Shown: in pieces, positions 25,569-37,754 of the stretch
Position numbering within the stretch: position 1 is the stretch's first letter
Layout of the letters: each line of letters starts with the position of its first letter
Assembly: GCF_021155775.2 (NCBI RefSeq)
Contig: NC_060236.1
Coordinates: forward strand, 4,633,087 to 4,697,086
Length of the DNA: 64,000 bases
From: Neodiprion pinetum
Lineage: Eukaryota > Arthropoda > Insecta > Hymenoptera > Diprionidae
Reading direction: 5' to 3'
Position numbers and translations under genes: made by a program
The notes under the pieces: model-generated
The model's input: the letters and a program-made list of their open reading frames with translations, nothing else
Database searches by the model: none
What the model was told of the DNA's origin: nothing

Positions 25569-26100
25569 GGGGGTGGGGGGAGAGTGGGAAAGGGAGGGAG
25601 AGAGAGAGTAGAACGGGTCAGGAAAGCTGGACTCAGTTCTGGGACACGTTTCAGCCTTTGCATACACGGCGGCGTGTCTATCCGTGTGTAAACGGTGCTC
25701 GTTGAGCCAACCCTGGTTACCCCCGATGTGCAGGTGGTAGGGATGTGATTCGATTTCGCGAGTTTCTCAACGGAGGAAAAACACCGGTGGCTCAGCCGAA
25801 AAGCAAAGCCTTGCCGAGGCCAGTCGCACGTCACATCAGCAAGAGGAAAGACGACGCGCGGCTCCGTTGCAGTTGAGGAGAATTTTTCCATTGTCGCGCA
25901 GCGTGACGTAGAGTCGAGTCGAGCTTTTTTTTTTTCGTTTCGCATCTCCTTCGACATCGGTGATTTTCGTAGCGGAGAAACAAAGTTTGGTATTACAGTC
26001 GCGCGCGAGAGTCGGTGGTGAAAGTCGAGCTTTCGGACTAATCGGACAAAAATCTGTTTATGAGAATATTGTAAAACCGGTGGAGTGGTGCGGAGCTGAA

Positions 26101-26575
26101 TTATAACGCCAAGGCACTCTCGAACTCTCAAGAACGTGAACAAAGAGTGCGTGAGCCAAGCCGAGGACAAGTTCATAAGAATTGTTATCGCTGTGGAAAC
26201 AAACTATCAACGCAACAACGATGGTGCAGAGATAAATTCGTACGACGGTTCCACCGAGGACAAACGGCGCGGAACAAGGCTCGCTGGTCCGTATGCGGGA
26301 AAACGTTTCTACGGCAGGTTGATTTCGATTACCGGCAAAGAGTAACTGGATAAAAAATGAACGGTTGAAAGAGGACTTCGCAAAGAACAGTCGGATCACG
26401 ATATAATGCATTCGCTCGGGTACACTGTAAAAAAAGCTTCTTCGCCAAATGAGAAGCCAGAGGAAGATGCAATGACGTCCGAAAAAGTGCGCTCATGAAA
26501 CCCGTGGATTGGCGATAAGAAAGATTGGTAAAAACGTAAGAAGAAAAAGGAATAGAAAAAAAAAAAAAAAATACA
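26101..26575 (+). promoter_or_regulatory. Probable 5' untranslated region or promoter of FoxD
   Basis: Directly precedes the FoxD start codon and ends in an A-rich leader (a run of about 15 A at 26557-26571). No convincing TATA box or initiator could be fixed, so the transcription start is unknown. Confidence 0.3.
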
Positions 26576-27865
26576 ATGCAGAATCCGGAAAGCATCGGCA
26601 TCGGTCAGTCCGGTTTGTTGTCCAGCATCATGTGCAAAGGATGCAACGTCGACAAGAGTCCCAAGTCCTTGAACGAGGCGATCGTGGATGGATCGAGCCT
26701 TTCCAAGAGTGAAATCGGGGCCGTATTTCCGTCGGTTTCGCCCGTTTCGCCGGTTTCCCGATCGGCGGCGCCACGGTACAATCGAAACTCGCAGAAGAAG
26801 CCGTACGAGCAAATGCCAAGGCTGAACGCAACGGCGGCCGTTTCGGGGTGCCGGCTGTCGGGAAGCGGGCAAATTATACCGGGAATGCAGGAATGGAACC
26901 TCCGCCTCGATCAGGGAAGCGACAAGGACTCCGAGAGCAGTACGAGCGGCGTCGTTGATCCGGTTCTCCAGAGTCCGCAGGGAAAGAACGAGGCCTCGAG
27001 AACGCCGCCGCGGCATCGAAACCGCCAGAAGAAGCCTTACGCGCCAACGGCGACGACGAAACCGGGTCAGGGGTCACCCCCGTACGCGGGGGAGGGCTAC
27101 CCCTCGTCGCCTATGATAAAACCGGCCTACTCCTACATCGCCCTTATAACAATGGCGATCCTCCAGTCGCCGGAGAAGAAGCTGACGCTTAGCGGGATAT
27201 GCGAGTTCATTTCAAACCGGTTCCCGTATTACCGAGAGAAATTTCCAGCCTGGCAGAATTCCATCAGACATAACCTCTCCCTGAACGATTGCTTCCTGAA
27301 GATACCGAGGGAGCCGGGAAACCCCGGGAAGGGAAACTACTGGACCCTGGATCCCGACGCCGAGGACATGTTCGACAACGGGAGCTTTCTCAGACGCCGG
27401 AAGCGCTACAAACGGCCGCCGCCGCACTACATCCGTGACCGCGCAATGATGGCGTTCGCCATTTGCAACGAACGTGGCGCCGCCTGTGCCGCGGCCGATA
27501 TTCCGGGAGCGCTTCCCTATCCAGCTTACCTTTCCCCGATACCGGGACTCTCGCTTCTCGAATTCGCCCCCGGCGCGCTTGAGGCCCTGAAATTTCGGTT
27601 CCTCGATCCCCCCGCGCCCCTTTATAAACCCGTGCCGATTTCCGCACCCCCGATCAGAGAGATCAACCCGCCGCCGAGGACCGTCATGTCTCAGGTGCCG
27701 GCCGTCGTTCAGGAGAAGAAGGGAAACTTCAGCATAGAGGCGCTGATCGGCGATCAGCCGACGAGCGAACAGTCCAACGGATGGGTTTTGGACCTTAGGC
27801 AGCCCGCCGACGGGTGCAAAATACGCAGGGCAGGTCAGGCTTCGGCATTCTCGCGGGTTCGTTAG
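26576..27865 (+). CDS. FoxD: Forkhead transcription factor, FoxD family
   Basis: Single-exon gene of 429 residues. The DNA-binding forkhead domain spans about residues 182-280: AYSYIALITMAI, then helix-3 core WQNSIRHNLSLNDCF at 226-240, the wing with PREPGNPGKGNYWTLDP, and FDNGSFLRRRKRYKR. ILQSPEKKLTLSGICEFI and the FDNGSFLRRRKRYKR end are FoxD hallmarks and differ from FoxB, FoxL1 and FoxA. A C-terminal eh1-like motif FSIEALI (385-391) should bind the Groucho co-repressor, as in FoxD3. The N-terminal half is Ser/Pro-rich and carries the motif RNxQKKPY twice (70-77 and 148-155). The ATG at 26576 is the first in frame after an A-rich leader. The usual KPPYSYIAL reads KPAYSYIAL here. Fly relative: fd59A. 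Confidence 0.93.
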   Translation: MQNPESIGIGQSGLLSSIMCKGCNVDKSPKSLNEAIVDGSSLSKSEIGAVFPSVSPVSPVSRSAAPRYNRNSQKKPYEQMPRLNATAAVSGCRLSGSGQIIPGMQEWNLRLDQGSDKDSESSTSGVVDPVLQSPQGKNEASRTPPRHRNRQKKPYAPTATTKPGQGSPPYAGEGYPSSPMIKPAYSYIALITMAILQSPEKKLTLSGICEFISNRFPYYREKFPAWQNSIRHNLSLNDCFLKIPREPGNPGKGNYWTLDPDAEDMFDNGSFLRRRKRYKRPPPHYIRDRAMMAFAICNERGAACAAADIPGALPYPAYLSPIPGLSLLEFAPGALEALKFRFLDPPAPLYKPVPISAPPIREINPPPRTVMSQVPAVVQEKKGNFSIEALIGDQPTSEQSNGWVLDLRQPADGCKIRRAGQASAFSRVR

Positions 27866-28050
27866 AACGTCGAATGCCGCTCGTCTTTCGATTGAGTTTT
27901 TCTTTTATTCCGCGCGGACGGGTTCTTCGAATTTTTTTTTTTTTTTTTCAACTCTCCACTTTATCGTTGTAACGAAATTCGCGGGACAATTCTTGTCGCG
28001 GTTTTCAAGGGGGGTGGGGGGTGGTTGGCGGGGGGCAATTACACGTATAT

Positions 28051-28423
28051 TACACCGAGAGAAATTTTTTGTTCCGTTTACCGCTCGGTTCTTAACTGTT
28101 TTCATTTTTTAACTTTTTTAAATTTAGAAAATTAGTTTTCTAGCTCTTAACGGAAATTGTAGTATCCGTTACCGTTCTTTCTCGTTACGATCACTGTTGC
28201 TAGATTTTCTCGCAACTGTTGGGAAAATTTAATGCTCGCGCAACGATAAATTGACGTTAAAGCCTTGTTTAACTAAAAAATTAGATTTGGCGTTACAATT
28301 ACGAAAATGGTTAGGCGTACCTCGTTTTTCGTAATTCCATCAATATTTAAACAGTTTTTTTAACGACGCCTGTTTTATCGAATTTTTCTAGTTACTGTAA
28401 GAAATGAAATTTTTCTCAGTGTA
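28051..28423 (+). mobile_element. Inverted-repeat element A, nearly complete
   Basis: Begins TACACCGAGAGAAATTTTT and ends TTTTTCTCAGTGTA. It lies 190 bp after the FoxD stop. Confidence 0.85.
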
Positions 28424-28894
28424 TACACATGTACGTATTTTTGTCTTGTCGTTTATCTAAAACCCCGCGTTCCAGGAAGTTTTTTCGATGATATCTTTCA
28501 ACGTCGAAAATACGTTGACGGATGAATGGATGGACCGTCGCGAGAATTGAGAAATTGTTATATACTTAGGCGTACGTAATACTGAATACGAAACTGTGAA
28601 AGCTTTAGATAAGAAACTGCAGTTGCGCAATCCTTGGCGATAACGTGGCGTTTAACGAATTCGAACAAAGTCGAAGAAGGTGCGGATGACGAATCAAGAA
28701 TAACAAATCCAAAAATTAAAACCAAAAAAAAAACGTTATAGTTTATTATACATAATATATAATATATATATATATATAGGATAGCCCGATGGTGTCACCG
28801 TGCAATAGACGATATTACAATTACATATGCGTATAACATTATATAAATCGCACAACATAAATCACGATTAACAATAAGATAATATGTAATACGT

Positions 28895-28900
28895 AATAAA
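28895..28900 (+). terminator. Candidate polyadenylation signal of FoxD
   Basis: An AATAAA about 1 kb after the FoxD stop. If it is used, the repeat copy at 28051-28423 lies inside the FoxD 3' untranslated region. Other AATAAA-like sites exist in this AT-rich DNA. Confidence 0.2.
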
Positions 28901-29093
28901 TTCTATAATAATACGTAACATCATTCCAAGTTTTATTAAAATCATCGGTTGGCCGCGGAATTTCTCGGTTTAAGTTAGTTTCACAGCCCTACGTATAAAC
29001 ATGTATTTATATACATATATATATATATATATACAGCATTATACCGAATCCTACGTGTAATATATAAATATATCACAATGCGTGTGTATATAC

Positions 29094-29133
29094 GTATTAC
29101 ATATTACATATTACATATTACATATTACATATA
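29094..29133. repeat. TACATAT heptamer tandem
   Basis: Five head-to-tail copies of a seven-base AT-rich unit inside an AT/TA microsatellite region. Confidence 0.85.
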
Positions 29134-29442
29134 CATATATTGGAGTTTTCAAATTATCTTATTTTTCTCCAACGATTAACAATACGTTCGTATTATACAT
29201 ATACATATACATATAGATATATTTATACGTAGGTAAAGCGAAATAGCCAGCTTTGTAAATATCGCCCTTATTCCGTCAATATTTGCCTGGCCCTTGATTT
29301 TTCTGCAATTTTCTCATTCCCTTTCGGCGGTGAGCGAGCTGCTCTTATTGTTTGATATATCGGGCATAACGGACCAAAGTGGAATCGTCGAGTGGATGTA
29401 AATACGTGTGTTGCGTGTATGATTGTGCGTGCGTAACACGGA

Positions 29443-29465
29443 GAGGAGGAGGAGGAGGAGGAGGT
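29443..29465. repeat. GGA trinucleotide repeat
   Basis: Seven or so GGA/AGG units. Confidence 0.85.
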
Positions 29466-31461
29466 AGATTTTAGCAGTGTTAGTATTTAAAGGGTATAAA
29501 GAACGCGGTAGATTTTAACCTAATCCCTTCTCGTAACTACGTAATATTACAACAATTAACCATATTACATACATAGCAGGTGAAAGAATTTAAAATGAAT
29601 TTTGTGATTTTCATATTTAAGCTTATTTATTCCCATCGTCGAAAACAATTTGTCATCCTTTTTTATCAATCCGCTTATACAAACGTATTATAAAAACATC
29701 AGCCGTTTCGCAAAATTTATATCAATTCAAATTATTGTTAGTAATAATTATTCGTTCTTAACGTCATTTCGGTTATACGTCCGAGCTTTTTCGCTTATAT
29801 TCGTCATATTTTTCGGGTCAGATATTCGAACAGGCTAGTTGAGAAAAATAAAGAAAATGTGGGAGTATTGTTATACATAGGTGTATGTATACGTATATAT
29901 ACGTGCATGTACACCTTGTCCCTGTACGTATAAATTTTCATTGTCGAGAGTAAACTGCAGGAAGTCTTGCGCGCCGATCCCATCTGTCGATTTATTGTTC
30001 AACCCACCATTCTCAGCTGGAATAGCTCGAACAGATTTGCCGATCACTTGACAATTTTCACGCACGCGATCGTATTTATTTATTTCTTTTTTTTCATTCG
30101 AGTCGCACTTTTCCCTATAAGAGAAGTTGAATATATATATTCAATATATATATATATATTTCAGAAGTTTGAGCGGGGATTATTGTAAAAAGTATTTAAA
30201 TAGATTATAATATAATGAACAAGTTTGAATACAGTTATCCTTGATCGTTTATCACTGAAAATCGTTGGTTATAATTCGTATATTGTATAATATAAGAATT
30301 TATAATATGTGTACATGGAGAACATGTGAAGAAAAAAAACAGGAAAGAAAACAAAAAACATCAACTACCAAATATGTTCCCTGTATAAGATTTTTAGACG
30401 TAGGCGTATAAGCTCGTATGATAAATGGTAGATACATACATATATAAGTATAAATAATTACAAGTGAATAAAGTAACATAACGAACGATAATCTCATTCC
30501 GATATTGCGCATAACTTATTTTCATACGGTTTAAAGTTATTTAATAATATTGTTTTCGTCGACCGAAACTGCGGTGGAAGAAGAAAAAAAACGAAAGAAG
30601 TAGAAGAAGGAAAAAAAAAGAAAAGAAAATTACGGTCATCCTTAATAATGTTCAAAAATGTTCACGGTAAGTTTGTTCTTAATTATATACGTAAATCGTA
30701 GAGAAAAGAGAAGAAAAAAAAAAAGAAAGAAAAATTTCCGCCTAATTACCCCGTGTCGTATAAGTTTGTTGCATCAACGACGGAAGTATATCATAATCAA
30801 AGAAACAAACTGCAGCGAGATGTTTTCATTTCAACGGACGATCTCGTTTACGCGCCCGCGTTTAATCCCCAGCCCAACTTTTATTGCCCCTGCACCTTAT
30901 CTTAACCGTGTGCATGTTTATACAGTCATACAATGCTGACTTAATCGTTATCGCTGCACACCGAGTCGAAAAAATCCGAGGCATCGGCGCATTCGGCAAA
31001 CGAAGAGTTCCAGGATTGACGAATAAAGAAAACAAGAAAAAACGAATAAAACAAATAAGAAGACGAGGATGAGCTTGGGAAAAGAAACGTTTCAATATGA
31101 AGCGAGGAAAACTCCGAAGCGAAATGTATTACAATTTTTCAAACGAGGCTTTGAAGCGATAATTGCAGCGTATCGCGAGCCGTATCATCTAGGAATGCAA
31201 TATTGTCACCCCAAGCCGAGGGATATGAGCAAAGCGTTGCCTTCCTTCGTATTGCCGGTTGAATCTCGAGGGGGATTAAAGCGCAATGAAAATCCACTCG
31301 TTTTTGTCCCGCCTACCAATTTTCTCTCTCACCGTTTTCGAAGAACGCAAGGCTAATGAGATCCGCGTGAAAAACCGACTCGATTTGCCGCCAAGTTTGT
31401 CGATACGATCTTTGAAAAAATCGTCACCGAATCATCGAGTTTTTCGAGCTTGCGGCTAATC

Positions 31462-31620
31462 TCGTAACGACAAAGAATGGTAACGGATACTAGACCTTCT
31501 GTTAACAGCTGGATAACTAATTTTCATTTTCTACCTGGAACTATATTTTTCCATTTTGGTAAAAGATGAAAATAGTCAAGGACCGAGCGGTAACCGGTAC
31601 TAAAAATTTCTCTCAGTGTA
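31462..31620 (-). mobile_element. Inverted-repeat element A, 160-bp fragment
   Basis: Carries GTAACGGATACTAGACCTT to the right tip TTTCTCTCAGTGTA. Confidence 0.8.
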
Positions 31621-33302
31621 GACCTAGAACAGTCGCGAAGAAGACGAGAAGTCGATTTTAAATTCGTCCAAAGTAAATTACACGAAGCGTGTTTGACGAA
31701 GTGAATCCTGATCAGGAAACAAACCGATAAAAAAATTCACGACGATACTTAAAATGCCAAACTGAAAATCAGGTGATTAAATGAAATAGTACAATTTCTT
31801 CGATCCGTTCTACATTTTTACAATCGCAGTACGATATTAAGTCTTTAATTTTTCTTTATTCAATTTCAGGCCTTGTTTTCAATTGAATCCTAATTTCATC
31901 TTATACACTTTGCGCCGTCTATTCTTGTTCAACTCCAAACTATCGATCCAAGTTTTATTGGTTTGCAACGAGTTGGGAGGATTCATTTCCACGTATTACA
32001 ATAAACTTTATCGTACGACTCGTCAATAACGACACAAATGAACTAATAATCTGTATCTAAAAATTTCTCCATCGTTATTATCGTTCTACTTTACTTCGCA
32101 TCGTTCAATCGTTGTCGAAACGTCACAGTAGACATGTTACATCGATTCGATAGCCCAGCAATTTTATTTCATAAATTCATTTTGTCTTTCTTAATTTGAG
32201 TCGATGGTTTTTTCCTCTGTTTCTTTTTTTTTTTCCTTTCTCTCTTCATTTCTCATGCGAAATCCCGAATCAGGCCTATCGGATGACGAGCTACAGAGGC
32301 GAAAGCACAACGCCGTACAATAAACGTATACCTGCAGGGGCGAAGAAGGGGCGTCGGCACAAACCGACACAAACACTTGGGGCCACGTGTCGGGCACGCG
32401 ACAGGACGACGTCGAGGATCGGCGGTGGCTCGAGCTTCCAATATTAGATATTAGCACCGCTTTGAACCGGCGTTATACACACCGTGGGCACACAGTCGGG
32501 AGGATCGTTCAGAATTGCTAACACGCCTCTCTTAACTCCGCATCCGCACACTCCGAGAGGCTGGAATTAACGGCGATCCCTTGACATCGGACAGACCAGC
32601 CGAGGATACTCGGAGAGATTCGATTTTGGACGGCGAGTCGAGAACTCGGAGAATTGAAAAAAAAAAAAAAAATAAACGGAAATTTGAAACGGGATTGATA
32701 AATAAATATCTCGAGAAATTATTACCTTGGAATTTTGTATTTTGAACCTGATTTTCATTGGATCGTGAAAATCGCAAATTCGATCATCGATTTCCATTTA
32801 ATTAGATTAATTTTTCAACAACGTGAGACTTTATCATCGGAATATGCTGCAGTTGGAGAAATTATTTATTAAATTAATAAATCGTTCAAATTTTTTCATT
32901 CAAACTTTGTGAAGTAATTATTTAGCGAGAAGATTTCCTCTCCCGTCATGTTTTGAAAATAATTATTCTCCAACGGCTTTTTTTCTCGGGTGCAAATGTC
33001 CGGGAATTTTTTTCTTGGCGTCTTTTTGCCCGGAGTAATCAAGTCCGGTTATCCGATTATTGTCGAGAAATTTTTAAAACTTTCAACCTTTGTCAATTGA
33101 ATAAAAGCGATGTGCTAAACTTGCCAAATGGGAAAAAATAAATATACAGTCGCGTTGCGACGACGGTCGGAACTTTGATCGAAGAACGAAAGGCAATGAA
33201 AATTGCTAGAATTTATCTGAAGCTTCCACAAGTAATTCTTATTCGTACGGAAAATTCCGTGCAAACCCGACCAACGTCCATTTTTGGAGAATTTTAAAAA
33301 AC

Positions 33303-33430
33303 TTCCTTGTCAAAATCACTCTCAATATTTATAAATCATAAACCAGTTGAATAAAAAATCTTCAAAAAATCAGGGTACCGTTTCAAAGTTCGGACAATTG
33401 AGGACATTTTTTTTGAACAAAATCAAAACT
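33303..33430 (+). repeat. Dispersed repeat B, copy 1
   Basis: Shares AATCACTCTCAATATTT, TTGAATAAAAAATCT, GTACCGTTTCAAAGTT and AACAAAATCAAAA, in order, with 46439-46567. Confidence 0.6.
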
Positions 33431-34340
33431 ATAATCGAATCAATTTCAGACGTTGAAACAGTAATTTTGTGACAAAAATATGTCGCACAAAAGTTCTACG
33501 GGCTTGACGGAGTGTTTTCTTTTTTAATTGTTTTTCTTTTCAACTTTTTTCGCTCCTGTTGGATAAATTGAATATCCAGAAAAGACATCTGGTCCCGCGG
33601 AGACGACTGAGCGAGAATCGTCGGTCTTGAAAGGAATGAGAAAGGCGATTTCCTCCATTAATTAAGTCTTTTCTCGGTCTCTGAAAAGCCCGGATGCTTC
33701 AGACGGGACAAAGTCCGTGAGAAACAAATGAAAGAAGTTAGTTTGAATGAAAGGGAGGGTATACAGTGTAGCCTGTGTAGTTGCGGGGCGAAGGGATCGG
33801 TTAACAAATCGATTCGATTCTTCAGTCAGGGGCGCGAGATAAGGGACGGGAGAAAATAAAACCCCTGAAAGCTCGAGGATACGACGGATGAAAATTTCGC
33901 AGATGTGGAAAACCGCGGGAAAAGCAATCTGTGTTTTTATCGAATTTCGATACTCATTGTCAACTCGCTCGAGCTGAGCTTCGCTAGTCCGTTTTTCGCT
34001 CTTCGAGTCATTATTGCACTGACTCTTTGCAGCATGGATAAATTTAATCGACACGAGTGGAAATATTCCTCTTCCATATCGACTCTTGGTCCGTCTTTGC
34101 ACTGGAATTTTAAATAAATTCGTCAAAATCAAGTATAGAATTTAACCAAAGCATGAATAATCGTTTCTACGTTTTTACTTGTTTGGAAATTAGACTTTCT
34201 GTGCATTCAAATATTCGTAGAACAGGATTCGCTGTTTTTGAAAGTATCAAATGTTCTTTACAAATTTCGAACCCATGTTAATTTGAAAAATTTTTATTGT
34301 AATAATTTGACGAGAATGAAACATCCAATCAGCCAATTCG

Positions 34341-34625
34341 TCTGCGCTATCGTCGATCCTTTTTTGCTAATTGCAACGCAAAATCAGTTTGTGAGGTTTG
34401 ATCTACTTTTTTAGTTAAACAAGGCTGTAACGTCAATTTATTCTTGCAAGAAAATCTAGCAACAGTGATCGTGATGAGAAAAAATAATAACGGATACCAG
34501 ACTTTCCGGTAACGGCTAGAAAACTAATTTTCATTTTCTACCTAGAACTACATTTTTCGATCGTGTTAAAAAATGAAAATAGTCAAGGACTGAGCGGTAA
34601 CCGGAACTAAAAATTTCACTCAGTG
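34341..34625 (-). mobile_element. Inverted-repeat element A, half copy
   Basis: From TCTGCGCTATCGTCGATCC to AAATTTCACTCAGTG. Confidence 0.8.
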
Positions 34626-35526
34626 TTCGAGAAGATCTTATTTCGTTTGTCTTTTTCTTCCACAGCGATAAGTTGGACAGAAAAATTCTATTCAAAAACC
34701 TCGTTCAACCGGCTACTTCGAGGACGTTTAAAACTTCGAATGCAAAATGCGATTCGGGTATGCAATATTACCCAGCAGCGCCTACGGCGCGGGTGAAAAG
34801 AGCGGCTCTGGCTCTTCCTTGGTATCCAACCACGTAGACGGTGATGACGGCTACTTCGCCCGATCCGAAGCAATGACCAATATTATGATAATTCACTAAC
34901 TCGCCATGGCACGGGTACTTTTCGTCGTTGTTCACTCAGCTCGGGTTTTTCACCCTCACCCTCAGGCGGCCATGTTCCCGTGGGTGTGGCCTCCGTCGTC
35001 CTGGCAACATTCCTCGTTCGGCAGATATCGACCCTGAGCCAACCCAAGGGTTGCTAGGCTGCCCTCCGAGAGGGAAAATGTTATCACTGCTTTGTGGTGG
35101 CTAAGATATCACGGCCAGCCTCTGCAGCCGCCGATCCCGATGCCGATGCCTTTCTCTCTTCGTCCTTTACGCTCCGTTCCCTCTCCTTTCTCTCTCTCGC
35201 TCTCCTTTTCTCTTTCTCTCTTTCGGCAGGATACGCGTTTAAAGATTTATTCCCGTCGTACGTTGGTCTGCGACATCTCTGACGCGTGATTGAGAAAAAA
35301 GAATTATCAAATCCCTCCGGATTAGAGATGTTGTGGGAAATTAAACGTCGAACATTCTTCGCGCGATATGCGACTTGAGATTATTCGTTTGATGGAACGC
35401 ACGCTTCGGAGAAAACAGTAACAATCACTTTTACGGTGTATTTCGAATTTCAGTGATCCGAATATTATGCGTAGTAGAATAGAGAATAAGGTTCTCATAA
35501 TCCTGGAGTTCAAAAGTCAAACGCGA

Positions 35527-35675
35527 TTAGCAAAAAAGGATCGACGATAGCGCAAAATTTTTACGCGTACCTCGTTTTTCGTAATCCCAACAATATTCAA
35601 AGGTTTTTTTTTTAACGATACCTGTTTTACTCAATTTTTCTAGTTACTGTAACAAATGAAATTTTTCTCAGTGTA
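35527..35675 (+). mobile_element. Inverted-repeat element A, right-end fragment
   Basis: From AAAAAAGGATCGACGATAGC to TTTTTCTCAGTGTA. Confidence 0.8.
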
Positions 35676-35902
35676 GTCTATTATTACTAAGTAACGATGT
35701 TTTCAGAAGTTGAGGGTACGATTTAAAAACGTTCGTAAAATCGTAAAATGGTCTCGTTGGTTGTAGGAAATATAAAAAGTCGAGTTATTTTACACTCCCA
35801 CGTGTACGTTACACTCTCAACCCTCGTAAATACAAAACGCGTTAATCTTGCGTCCTTATATATTCTTCATTTGAAAAAAAAAGACAACAGAAAAATTAAA
35901 TG

Positions 35903-36300
35903 GTACAGCGAGAAAAAAATTTCCAGTAGATACTGTAAAAACCTCGCAACAATTTCCTTAATTTTTTTTTTTTCACCGCGACCAAAAAAATGTAAAAAAT
36001 AGTTCCGAGGAGAAAACAAAAATGAGTTTTACATTATACCTGTGAGGAGAAAATCTAGTGCTTGTTACTATTCTTTCACATTATATTTCGGTCACTCCTA
36101 CTACACGGATATCATTACAACTGTTACAATGGTCCGATTTTGGTGCAACAATAAATTGATGTTACGACCAAACCGAATTGACATTGCAAAAATCAAAAAG
36201 CTACAGCAATTATAATCATAATCAGACGCCGTAGCTCACGTTCATTTCATTACAAACAATATTCAAATCGCTGTTACAACGATACCCGTTTCACTAAGAG
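35903..36300 (+). mobile_element. Inverted-repeat element A, old decayed copy
   Basis: Weaker matches in the same order: agaaaaaaatttcc, ttccttaattttt, cgaccaaaaaaatg, atagttccgagg, aatctagtgcttgttactattctttcaca, acaactgtta, aacgatacccgtttcact. Confidence 0.5.
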
Positions 36301-36868
36301 AATAAAATAAAAAAACGAACAATAAAAAAAAAAAAAAAAGCGAATAACAAAAATCCACAAAACACGTTTTCGGTTCGCGTATCGCGTATTCTTTACTTTT
36401 GAAACCACTTTGCCGTCGCAGGTTCGGGAACAAAGGAGAAAAAAAGTATAAAAAAAAACTAAAAAAAAAAAGTAAGTTTTCAGACGCAAGCCCGAATCTT
36501 TCCCAAGAAGCTTCTTCGCACGCCTCTCTACATATACATTATAAATGTACGTACACTTTGTGCCCGTCTCACCGAACGTCGTAGGACGGTTGCTGCATCC
36601 GTCGAAGAACGAGGAAGAAAAATAAGAGGAAATTTCCTCTGACATATACGCGGGGCTGCGCGAATCCGCCCCTCGCGCTCACCCTCATCAATATTACGAC
36701 GTGTTCGCGTGTCTCTGCACGGATCGTTATTGGGCATCCCTTATCCTGATTTCAATCGTCTACAAGCGTTGCATCTTCGATTCAATCCGGGGAATTCGAA
36801 GGGGATAATACGCCGCTTCTCTTCTCAGGCCGTTCGCACACTCCGTTGTAGTTACATATATATATACG

Positions 36869-37643
36869 TTAGGGTGGTTCTTACATGGGGTCAATGAAAA
36901 AAAAAATAAATAAATAAATAAAAACATTCGTGATGGAACCCGTCAAATCGGTTCCAAATGGTGAAAAAAGAAAAAAAAGAAATGAGTAATTCCTGAATTG
37001 TTTCAGACTTTTATTACATTCCTATAGTCTTACTGTTTTAAATTCAAAGTTTCAAATTATTCCGAAATATCCTCACTCGCTATATTTTGTACTGAATTTT
37101 ATTTCAAATTTATTCGTATAGCAAAAAAATTAATATTCAGTGAGATTCGTCTTTTTTTTTTTTTGTTAATTGAATATAATCTGCAAAATGTAAAAATAAT
37201 TTGAAACAAAACTTTGAACAACTATCATGCAAACACTGTACGTAACATCAGAGTCAATGACACGCAAATATCGAGGTTATTTTTTTACTTAATCTGACCA
37301 TTTGTCATGTTGAAAAAAAAAAATAAATAAATAAATAAATCAATGTTTCTCATGGAATACTCCGTTTATGTTTTTTCATTTTTCACTGAAAAGAAGACGA
37401 ACCTCACTGAATATTTGAAAATATTTTTTTTTTCTTTGCCTACGCGTAACCATGCATGAAAATTCAGTACAAAATATACAGCGAACGAGGATAATTTTGA
37501 ACAATTTGAAACTGAATGAAATAAAAATGTGAAAAAAATTGGGGATTTTTTTTTTTTTTTTTTCCATCATCAGGAAACAATTTGACAGGTTCCATCGTGA
37601 ATTTTTTTTTTTTTCCTTTGACCCTATTTAATAACAATCCTAA
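36869..37643. mobile_element. 775-bp foldback (long inverted-repeat) element
   Basis: The two halves are inverted copies. The left arm starts TTAGGGTGGTTCTTACATGG and continues with GGGTCAATG, GATGGAACCCGTCAAAT, CTGAATTGTTTCAGA and ATATTCAGTGAGATTCGTC. The right arm carries the reverse complements in reverse order and ends CCTAA. Arms are about 270 bp with a spacer of about 200 bp. Flanks are TA-rich on both sides. No coding capacity. Confidence 0.75.
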
Positions 37644-37661
37644 TATATATATGTAATAATA

Positions 37662-37754
37662 TACACCGAGAGAAATTTTTCTTTACGGTTACCGCTCAGT
37701 CCTTAACTATTTTCATTTTCTAGTTACTATAGAAAATGAAATTTTTTTCAGTGT
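37662..37754 (+). mobile_element. Inverted-repeat element A, 93-bp derivative with both ends
   Basis: TACACCGAGAGAAATTT joined through CTTAACTATTTTCATTTT to GAAATTTTTTTCAGTGT. Nearly all of the interior is deleted. Confidence 0.8.

Larger units (their letters stand above)
16271..26100. other. Spacer between Dab and FoxD
   Basis: No supported gene. It contains three copies or fragments of the dispersed inverted-repeat family (16408-16741, 17691-17956, 23316-23651), a C19 homopolymer and a GA repeat near 25.3-25.6 kb, and moderately GC-rich unique blocks at about 16900-17410, 18400-18720, 19190-19480 and 23700-24170. Open frames in these blocks have no recognisable domain. Confidence 0.6.

Noticed and set aside
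25421..26176. 251-codon minus-strand frame upstream of FoxD
   Set aside because: It runs through the GA microsatellite (Leu/Ser repeat in translation) and shows no recognisable domain.
29094..29133. CRISPR-like direct repeats
   Set aside because: Head-to-tail AT-rich microsatellite without spacers in a eukaryotic context.
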